Notes under the pieces: generated by a model
The model's database searches: none
Seen by the model: the letters and a program-made list of their open reading frames with translations, nothing else
Told to the model about the DNA's origin: nothing
Program-made: the position numbers and the translations under genes
Assembly: GCA_049323755.1 (NCBI GenBank)
Contig: JBMOPE010000028.1
Span: 109,025-173,024, forward strand
Direction: 5' to 3'
From: BRHc4a sp049323755
GTDB taxonomy: Bacteria; Bacillota; Desulfotomaculia; Desulfotomaculales; Desulfocucumaceae
Length of the DNA: 64,000 bases
Part shown: positions 58,742 through 64,000 of the stretch, piece after piece
Position numbering within the stretch: position 1 is the stretch's first letter
How the letters are laid out: each line of letters begins with the position of its first letter

Positions 58742-60079
58742 TTAGCCAAGTCTATTTATCACCAGTCCTGTAATGAGTTTGGGATAAAAAAAGGTGCTCT
58801 TTTGAGGCATTTTTTCTCCGTTCGCTGCGACTATTGTAACCTCTTCAACAAGAGTGGGGTTCATAAAGAAGGCTACCTGGTAATCACCCCGGTCCACAGC
58901 CTCCAAAGCTCCCTCTTCCTCTCTGGTGTATGTAATGTGATCTCCTTTAGCCCGGAGGTCGTCATCTATTCCAAGGTGTTTTTCTATGATAAGACTGTGG
59001 AGCACTGAGACATCGAGTCCTCTCCATTCCGGAGATTTGTCCGGGCGCATAAGGCTTGCTAGATCCTCTTCGTTTGTAAGCGTGGCAAAATAGAGCTTTC
59101 CGCCAAGATATATTCCGAAGGAGTGGCGGTGGAGTCCTTTCCCCGAAAAGCCGTTACCCAGTTCAGAAAGTTTGCTAAGGAACTCTTTTATATTTTTGTT
59201 TTTGATTTCAGGCTGAAACTCTGACAGAGTGAAATTACCAGTTAGGTTTTCTATTAGGCCGGATACTCTATCTGCATCAACGCTTTTAACCAGCCTGTGG
59301 GTGGGCAGGACCACCAGCCCTGGGTCGTAAAGATTTACCAGTGTCATCATAACGTAGTTATAGGCGGCGTCATCCCGGTGGTCCGGATTTTGATTTTCCC
59401 TTTCCTGTTTGTAGTTAAGAGCTGTTTCGTAACGATGATGCCCGTCAGCTATAAATACCTTTTTATCTGACATCAGGCTCCGGACTCTTTCAATTGTGTC
59501 CGGATCTTTAATAACCCATAATCTGTGAGCTTCGCCGTTTTCATCTGTAAAATCGGAGTCAGGTGTGCTTGAGTATTTTTTCAATAATTCAGTTACGGAA
59601 ATCTCAGGGTCGGAATATAAACCAAAAATAGGGCTAAAATTGGCGCGGCAGGTTCTCATCAGTGCAAGGCGGTCGGCTTTGTGCTTTGGAAGGGTCTCCT
59701 CGTGGGGAAGTACAACACCTTTCTCATATGGCTCCAGCCTTACTGCGCAAATAAAGCCTGTTCGTACCCTCCTGACTCCGTCAACTGTAAATTCCTGCTC
59801 ATATAGATATAAGGAGGGGCTTTCTTCCGGCAAGAGAATACGTTTTTTAAGCCATTCCCTGTAATCATCAGCTGCTCTGGTGTAGCGGTTGTTTTCTTCG
59901 TTATCTCCGCTGAATGTTTTTCCATATTCAAGTCGTATTATATTATAAGGATGTTTATTGTAATAACGGTCCTGAGCTTCTGCGTTGATAACATCATAGG
60001 GCGGTGTTACAACGTCGGCAAGATTATTTGCTGCTTCAGGGTTATAGCGAAGACCTTTTATTCCAATTATTGTTGCCAT
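58742..60079 (-). CDS. DUF1015 family protein
   Basis: 445 residues on the minus strand, with AGGAGGATATAA before the ATG. The family is recognised from ADVVTPPYDVINAEAQDRYY near the N-terminus, the central KVFIADGHHRYETALNYK (about residue 205), and AYNYVMMTLVNLYDPGLVVLPTHR. DUF1015 proteins are widespread in anaerobic bacteria and often annotated as phosphatase-like or SpoIIJ/SerC-associated, but no reaction is established to my knowledge. It lies downstream of the MazG-like gene on the same strand and is probably unrelated to motility. Confidence 0.9.
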   Translation of the reverse strand: MATIIGIKGLRYNPEAANNLADVVTPPYDVINAEAQDRYYNKHPYNIIRLEYGKTFSGDNEENNRYTRAADDYREWLKKRILLPEESPSLYLYEQEFTVDGVRRVRTGFICAVRLEPYEKGVVLPHEETLPKHKADRLALMRTCRANFSPIFGLYSDPEISVTELLKKYSSTPDSDFTDENGEAHRLWVIKDPDTIERVRSLMSDKKVFIADGHHRYETALNYKQERENQNPDHRDDAAYNYVMMTLVNLYDPGLVVLPTHRLVKSVDADRVSGLIENLTGNFTLSEFQPEIKNKNIKEFLSKLSELGNGFSGKGLHRHSFGIYLGGKLYFATLTNEEDLASLMRPDKSPEWRGLDVSVLHSLIIEKHLGIDDDLRAKGDHITYTREEEGALEAVDRGDYQVAFFMNPTLVEEVTIVAANGEKMPQKSTFFYPKLITGLVINRLG

Positions 60080-60112
60080 TTATATCCTCCTCAGCTGTTA
60101 ATAAGGGTCCGT

Positions 60113-60138
60113 AATTGGGAATTAGGAATTGGGAATTA
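60113..60138. repeat. Heptamer-type repeat at the stop codon of the MazG-like gene
   Basis: AATTGGGAATTAGGAATTGG followed by GAATTA, with 7-base periodicity. The last three bases (60136-60138) are, on the minus strand, the TAA stop of the MazG-like gene. Confidence 0.8.
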
Positions 60139-60459
60139 GCTCCCGTCTTTTCGGGTCCACCTGTTGCTGTCCCGGTACCGGTATTTTGCCATTACTCTTT
60201 TAAAAGCGTCTTCAAGGTCTATGTTAAGGGAATTTGCGTAACATATTACTATAAAGAGTATATCTGCCAGTTCAAGAGCTAGGTCTCCCATTGCTTCTTC
60301 CGGTTTTTTTGTTTTTTCTCCAAACTGGTGATTTATTTCTCTGGCCAGTTCGCCGACCTCCTCTATGAGCCGGGCCAGCATACTGAGCGGTGTCCAGTAT
60401 CCTTCCTCAAACTGACCTATCCATGAGTCCACTTCACTTTGCATTTCCTTAATGTCCAT
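60136..60459 (-). CDS. MazG-like nucleotide pyrophosphohydrolase
   Basis: 107 residues on the minus strand, GGAGGATATT before the ATG. EEVGELAREIN gives the EExxE metal-binding motif and ALELADILFIVICYAN the ExxD motif of the all-alpha NTP pyrophosphatase fold. Such small MazG/YpjD proteins cleave non-canonical or excess NTPs. The stop codon lies in a heptamer repeat, so the C-terminal end may have been set by its insertion. Confidence 0.88.
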   Translation of the reverse strand: MDIKEMQSEVDSWIGQFEEGYWTPLSMLARLIEEVGELAREINHQFGEKTKKPEEAMGDLALELADILFIVICYANSLNIDLEDAFKRVMAKYRYRDSNRWTRKDGS

Positions 60460-60570
60460 AATATCCTCCAGGCAAAAAATCTGTCAAAAGAATAAAGTAC
60501 CTAATAAATTTTACCTGCTTATGGATTATTGTGCAAGCCCGGCGAAAATAGCTTATGTAAGATGTTACCA

Positions 60571-60579
60571 TGGTATAAT
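60571..60579 (+). promoter_or_regulatory. Extended -10 promoter for the membrane-anchored protein gene
   Basis: TGGTATAAT is a perfect extended -10 (TGnTATAAT). No good -35 box lies 17 bases upstream, but an extended -10 does not require one. Transcription would begin near 60586, some 50 bases before the start at 60637. Confidence 0.55.
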
Positions 60580-60636
60580 TAATCTCCCCGCAAAGTATAC
60601 ATTTGGTAAATGCTAAACGTGGGGGTGACCTTTAAA

Positions 60637-61362
60637 ATGATGTGGCCGCGCTGGTATGTGTTAAACAGGGGCCGGGTATTGCCCATCGCTGGTATTTCAG
60701 CTATTATTTTAGTTTTGATCTGGCTGGTGGCTTCAGTTATAGGTGAAGGATCAATGTCAGAAAAAGAACTTTTTGACAAGTCTCTGGCAAATACTATTAA
60801 TAGTTCCAGCTACCGGTACAATGTAGAGGTAAAACAAACAGGCAGGGAAACAATATCACTGATTGAGGGAGCTTATGTAAAACCAAATAGAGTTCACATC
60901 AAGGGTGCTATGCAGAAATCCAGCATGGAATTTATACTGATAGACGATACCACCTATATGAAAGACCCATGGTCCGAGAGATGGTTCACTTTAAAGGGTG
61001 ATTCTCTTGCCAATTCAGACTTGTTTTTAACAGAGTTCAAACCCCTGGGCCTGTTTAATTTCAAGGATATTCCCATAATAAAAAGGACAGGGTCGGAAAA
61101 GATAGATGGAATAAAAACGGATGTTCTGGAGTTAAGGCCAAATGTTGCCAATCCCTTAATGGATGAAAAATACACAGACTTTAAATTCAAAGTGTGGGTA
61201 GACCCAAAAGAAAAAATGATTAGACGGGCATTTATGCAGGCTTATTTGCCCGGGGGGGCCGAGGGGCTCCTGGTTGATATGAGGTTCTGGGGCTTTAATG
61301 ACAAGATTGAAATAAAGCCTCCCAGTAACGACAGCCTGGAATTGAAGACGGGGAAGCAATAG
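60637..61362 (+). CDS. Membrane-anchored extracytoplasmic protein, LolA/LppX-like fold suspected
   Basis: 241 residues. I choose ATG 60637, eight bases after GGGGTGA; an ATG at 60610 lies before it. One membrane helix at ~14-36 (LPIAGISAIILVLIWLVASV), then an extracytoplasmic domain. The pattern (SYRYNVEVKQTG, PNRVHIKGAMQKSSMEFILIDDTTYMKDP, KFKVWVDPKEKMIRRAFM) of repeated strands reminds me of LolA/LppX/LprG-type or DUF4292-like lipid-carrier folds, but I cannot confirm a family. No lipobox cysteine is present. The function is unknown. Confidence 0.8.
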   Translation: MMWPRWYVLNRGRVLPIAGISAIILVLIWLVASVIGEGSMSEKELFDKSLANTINSSSYRYNVEVKQTGRETISLIEGAYVKPNRVHIKGAMQKSSMEFILIDDTTYMKDPWSERWFTLKGDSLANSDLFLTEFKPLGLFNFKDIPIIKRTGSEKIDGIKTDVLELRPNVANPLMDEKYTDFKFKVWVDPKEKMIRRAFMQAYLPGGAEGLLVDMRFWGFNDKIEIKPPSNDSLELKTGKQ

Positions 61363-61390
61363 ATAGCTAATACTGATTGAAAAAACGGTC

Positions 61391-61593
61391 GGAATTCAGA
61401 ATCCAGAAGTCAGAATCCAGAATTGTATGTATGCGGTATCTTAAGGCGGGCCGAGAGGGCCATTAATCCTCAAAGTAACGCTGTTTTTATTCTTAAGGAA
61501 AATATATATCGCTTTAAAGCGCTAAAGTAAACCATTGTTTGGTTACAAATAACATTATAGCTTTGGCTTTCTGAATTCTGACTTCTGAATTCC
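61391..61593. repeat. Inverted CAGAAT-type heptamer repeats bounding ~200 bp
   Basis: The left arm (61391-61425) is GGAATTCAGAATCCAGAAGT, then CAGAATCCAGAATTG, with a 7-base unit. The right arm (61569-61593), TTCTGAATTCTGACTTCTGA then ATTCC, is its reverse complement apart from one missing unit and minor changes. The ~140 bases between carry no gene. This is a different sequence family from the GGGAATT repeats but has the same 7-base period and the same inverted layout. Confidence 0.75.
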
Positions 61594-61718
61594 CGCCGCT
61601 GGAACAGCGGCAACGCCCGCAGGGCGTTTATTCCGCAGGTATTACCTAAAAAACTTTATGTTTGAGCTTGTATAAAAACATAATTTTTTATATGTTATAT
61701 AAGTAGAATGTAGAAGTA

Positions 61719-61724
61719 TATAAT
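61719..61724 (+). promoter_or_regulatory. Candidate -10 box of the hpt-guaA transcript
   Basis: TATAAT at 61719-61724 lies 28 bases before the hpt start. No good -35 box is visible, and the AT-rich context makes a chance match likely. No purine riboswitch core is seen ahead of hpt or guaA. Confidence 0.35.
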
Positions 61725-61751
61725 AAAGGTTGATTTAACGGAGGTGTTAAG

Positions 61752-62288
61752 GTGCATCCGGATGTTCAGGAAATACTGATTTCTGAAGAGGAGATTGCCC
61801 GTAAGGTAAAAGAGCTGGCAGAAAAAATTTCGAAGGACTACCAGGGGAAGAATATACTGGTTGTCGGCATTATTAAGGGGGCGGTCGTTTTTCTGTCAGA
61901 TCTCATAAGAAATCTTACCGTACCTTTAAATATAGATTTTATGGCCGTATCAAGTTACGGTAAGGCCAGTCAGTCTTCGGGTGTGGTAAAGATTTTAAAA
62001 GACCTTGACCAGAGCATTGAGGGAAGGCATGTTATTGTGGTCGAGGATATTGTTGACACCGGCCTGACTCTTAAATACATGTTGGAAAACCTAAAAACCA
62101 GGAAGCCCGCCAGCCTTAAAATATGCACACTGCTGGACAAGCCTTCCCGCAGGAAGGTTGACGTGACCCCGGATTATAATGGGTTTGAGATTCCCGACAA
62201 GTTTGTGGTAGGTTACGGGCTGGACTATGCTGAATATTACAGGAATCTGAGAGATATTTGCGTTTTAAAGCCTGAAGTATATTCATAG
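61752..62288 (+). CDS. hpt: Hypoxanthine phosphoribosyltransferase
   Basis: 178 residues from GTG 61752, with GGAGGT six bases upstream. GKNILVVGIIKGAVVFLSDLIRNL is the phosphoribosyltransferase opening, VSSYGKASQSSGVV the flexible loop, and IVVEDIVDTGLTLKYML the PRPP-binding motif (~95-111). It makes IMP/GMP from hypoxanthine/guanine and PRPP in purine salvage. guaA follows after 20 bases. Confidence 0.95.
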   Translation: MHPDVQEILISEEEIARKVKELAEKISKDYQGKNILVVGIIKGAVVFLSDLIRNLTVPLNIDFMAVSSYGKASQSSGVVKILKDLDQSIEGRHVIVVEDIVDTGLTLKYMLENLKTRKPASLKICTLLDKPSRRKVDVTPDYNGFEIPDKFVVGYGLDYAEYYRNLRDICVLKPEVYS

Positions 62289-62308
62289 TTTTTCGGAGGT
62301 ATAAAATT

Positions 62309-63850
62309 GTGGCTGAAATAAGACAGGAAATGGTTATTGTTTTGGACTTCGGAGGGCAGTACAGCCAGCTAATTGCCAGACGCATCAGGGAACTGAAAGT
62401 GTTTTGTGAAATGCTCCCCTATACAACGTCCCTGGAAGAAATATCTGCAAAAAGACCAAAGGGGATAGTTTTTTCTGGAGGCCCCTCCAGCGTGTACCAG
62501 GAAGGAGCTCCTACCTGCAACCCGGGAATATACGACCTGGGTATTCCCATTCTTGGCATATGCTACGGGATGCAGCTTATGACTCAGCAGCTGGGGGGTG
62601 TGGTTGCCCGGGCTGACATGAGGGAATACGGAAGGACTTCCTTAGAGGTGAGCTGTCAGGATGACTTACTTTGCTGCATGGAAAAGAGCGAGCAGTGCTG
62701 GATGAGTCACGGGGACAGGGTTGATTCTCCGCCTCCCGGCTTTTCGATAACCGCAAGGACCGAGCTATCCCCGGTGGCTGCAATGGCTGACACCAGCAGG
62801 AAGCTTTTTGCTGTTCAGTTTCACCCGGAAGTGGTGCACACACCAAAGGGTCAGGATGTGCTAAGACAATTCCTGTACAATATTTGCGGGTGTACAGGAA
62901 ACTGGAATATGGAGTCCTTTATAGACCACTCTGTGGCAGAAATACAGGAAAGGGTCGGTAATGGAAAAGTGCTGTGCGCCCTAAGCGGCGGTGTTGACTC
63001 GTCTGTGGCCGCAGTCCTTGTAAACCGGGCGGTGGGTGAAAGGCTTACCTGTGTTTTTGTAAACCACGGCCTTTTAAGAAAAGGGGAGGCTGAGAAGGTT
63101 GTCGAAACATTTAGAGAGGGCTTTAATATAAAGCTTGTATATGTGGACGCCTCAATGCGTTTCCTAAACAAGCTGGAGGGAGTTACCGATCCCGAGAGAA
63201 AAAGGAAGATAATAGGAGAGGAATTTATAAGAGTTTTTGAAGAAGAGGCTGAAAAGCTTGGCAAGATAGATTTTTTAGTGCAGGGAACACTATATCCCGA
63301 TGTGGTTGAAAGCGGCACAAAAACCGCAGCCGTAATAAAATCCCATCATAATGTTGGTGGGCTGCCTGAGAATATGCTATTTGAGCTGGTTGAGCCCTTA
63401 AGGTGGCTTTTTAAGGATGAGGTCCGTAAGCTGGGTGAAGAGCTGGGAATGCCGGATGATATAGTCTGGAGGCAGCCTTTCCCTGGGCCGGGCCTGGCAG
63501 TCAGGATAATAGGTGAAATCACAGAAGAAAAGCTGGCCCTTTTAAGGGAGGCAGATTATATTGTAACCACAGAAATAGAGAAGGCCGGGCTGGGAAGGGA
63601 AATTTGGCAGTATTTTGCTGTGCTGACCGGACTTAAAAGCGTGGGAGTAATGGGTGACGAAAGAACTTATTGGCATACGGTGGCACTAAGGGCGGTACTC
63701 AGCAATGACGGCATGACTGCCGACTGGGCCAGAATCCCCCACGACGTTCTGGAAAAGATATCAAGCCGTATAGTCAACGAGGTGAAAGGTATAAACCGGG
63801 TGGTTTACGATATAACCTCAAAGCCCCCCTCCACCATAGAGTGGGAGTAA
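62309..63850 (+). CDS. guaA: GMP synthase (glutamine-hydrolysing)
   Basis: 513 residues from GTG 62309, CGGAGGT ahead. N-terminal class I glutamine amidotransferase: VLDFGGQYSQLIARRIRE, GICYGMQ with the catalytic Cys85, and VQFHPEVVHT with His. ATP-pyrophosphatase domain: ALSGGVDSSVAAVLV P-loop near residue 225. The C-terminal dimerisation domain ends in RVVYDITSKPPSTIEWE, the usual GuaA end, so the gene is complete. It converts XMP to GMP. It pairs with hpt in purine metabolism, unrelated to the flagellar genes. Confidence 0.98.
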   Translation: MAEIRQEMVIVLDFGGQYSQLIARRIRELKVFCEMLPYTTSLEEISAKRPKGIVFSGGPSSVYQEGAPTCNPGIYDLGIPILGICYGMQLMTQQLGGVVARADMREYGRTSLEVSCQDDLLCCMEKSEQCWMSHGDRVDSPPPGFSITARTELSPVAAMADTSRKLFAVQFHPEVVHTPKGQDVLRQFLYNICGCTGNWNMESFIDHSVAEIQERVGNGKVLCALSGGVDSSVAAVLVNRAVGERLTCVFVNHGLLRKGEAEKVVETFREGFNIKLVYVDASMRFLNKLEGVTDPERKRKIIGEEFIRVFEEEAEKLGKIDFLVQGTLYPDVVESGTKTAAVIKSHHNVGGLPENMLFELVEPLRWLFKDEVRKLGEELGMPDDIVWRQPFPGPGLAVRIIGEITEEKLALLREADYIVTTEIEKAGLGREIWQYFAVLTGLKSVGVMGDERTYWHTVALRAVLSNDGMTADWARIPHDVLEKISSRIVNEVKGINRVVYDITSKPPSTIEWE

Positions 63851-63874
63851 TTAAAAAGGTAAATAAAAAACGTG

Positions 63875-63900
63875 GGGTCTATCCCGAACTTTGTGTAAAG
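63875..63900 (+). mobile_element. Possible terminal inverted repeat of an IS256/mutator-like element
   Basis: GGGTCTATCCCGAACTTTGTGTAAAG contains TTTGTGTAAA, a feature of IS256-family termini. It starts 24 bases after the guaA stop. Only one end is present and the transposase, if any, is outside the window. The assignment rests on memory of the family's terminal pattern. Confidence 0.25.
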
Positions 63901-63932
63901 TCCAAATCGATATAAAATAAGGCAGTATTTTG

Positions 63933-63969
63933 AGGGGACAATTGGCTATTAATGCAATTGCCCCCTTTT
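63933..63969 (+). terminator. Terminator downstream of guaA
   Basis: GGGGACAATT (63934-63943) pairs with AATTGCCCC across an ~11-base loop, with one bulged A, followed by CTTTTA. It is a plausible Rho-independent terminator for hpt-guaA, or belongs to the possible mobile element next to it. Confidence 0.6.
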
Positions 63970-64000
63970 AACGCATTATACTTAAAAGGCCTTAATTGTC

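Larger units (their letters stand above)
61363..61751. other. Gene-free 389-bp region with inverted repeats upstream of hpt
   Basis: No reading frame of note. It holds an inverted pair of CAGAAT-type heptamer repeats (61391-61425 and 61569-61593), then two hairpins: CCGCT-GGAAC-AGCGG (61596-61610) and AACGCCC-GCA-GGGCGTT (61612-61628), the second resembling a terminator but with only TTTA after it. The last ~120 bases are very AT-rich and hold the hpt promoter candidate. Confidence 0.7.

Noticed and set aside
61640..61751. Purine riboswitch ahead of hpt-guaA
   Set aside because: None of the conserved junction or loop sequences of the purine aptamer is present in this AT-rich stretch.

Overview
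The window is a flagellar and chemotaxis locus from a low-to-moderate-GC Gram-positive anaerobe. A class Clostridia, Peptococcaceae/Desulfotomaculum-type lineage is my best guess. Evidence: a Firmicutes-type fla/che gene set (FliY with CheC and SpoA domains, CheC, CheD, SigD, FlhF/FlhG, the TIGR02530-type 'flagellar operon' protein, short FlgE), the fliW-csrA-flagellin order, strong AGGAGG-type ribosome binding sites, frequent GTG/TTG starts, and 7-bp-periodic intergenic repeats. The taxonomic call is inference; no rRNA gene or unique marker is present.

Layout. (1) 1-3700: end of flgL, a small unknown protein, fliW, csrA and the flagellin gene, whose leader carries a sigma-28-type promoter and two probable CsrA sites. 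(2) 3433-28402: a flagellar glycosylation island of about 25 kb inserted between flagellin and fliD. It holds a Maf-type glycosyltransferase, a cytidylyltransferase / oxidoreductase / class III aminotransferase set, a TPR-CgeB-like glycosyltransferase, a heptose-type module (nucleotidyltransferase-kinase fusion in reversed order, GmhA-like isomerase, GmhB-like phosphatase), three radical-SAM proteins, a split transketolase, two methyltransferases, an SDR, and a legionaminic-acid-type set (LegB, LegC, LegG, LegI, LegH and PtmE homologues). (3) 28483-31302: fliD, fliS, a FliT/FlgN-like coiled-coil protein and flaG, closed by a good terminator. (4) 31363-32090: a gene-free stretch rich in nested inverted repeats, the best candidate here for an undescribed structured element. 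(5) 32151-58450: the fla/che operon on one strand (flgB, flgC, fliE-fliK, flgD, flg_new, flgE, fliL, a FliN-like protein, fliO-R, flhB, flhA, flhF, flhG, PilZ protein, sigD, two rod/hook-type proteins, cheD, cheR, cheC, cheY, fliM, fliY). (6) 58457-58740: an array of four direct and four inverted copies of a 30-31 bp palindromic unit between convergent genes. (7) 58742-64000: a DUF1015 gene and a MazG-like gene on the minus strand, a membrane-anchored protein, hpt and guaA.

How it fits together. Rod, hook, export gate, switch and part of the chemotaxis adaptation system are made from the long operon. SigD made there would then drive the flagellin gene, and FliW/CsrA would gate flagellin translation. 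The island probably builds one or more unusual sugars (a nonulosonate, a heptose, and a sugar of unknown type) that Maf and the CgeB-like enzyme place on flagellin. cheA, cheB, cheW, motAB, flgM and flgK are not in the window.

Two families of 7-bp-periodic repeats sit at 3' ends of genes in and around the operon. They supply the stop codons of flhB and the MazG-like gene, and they bound two segments of about 180-200 bp as inverted repeats.
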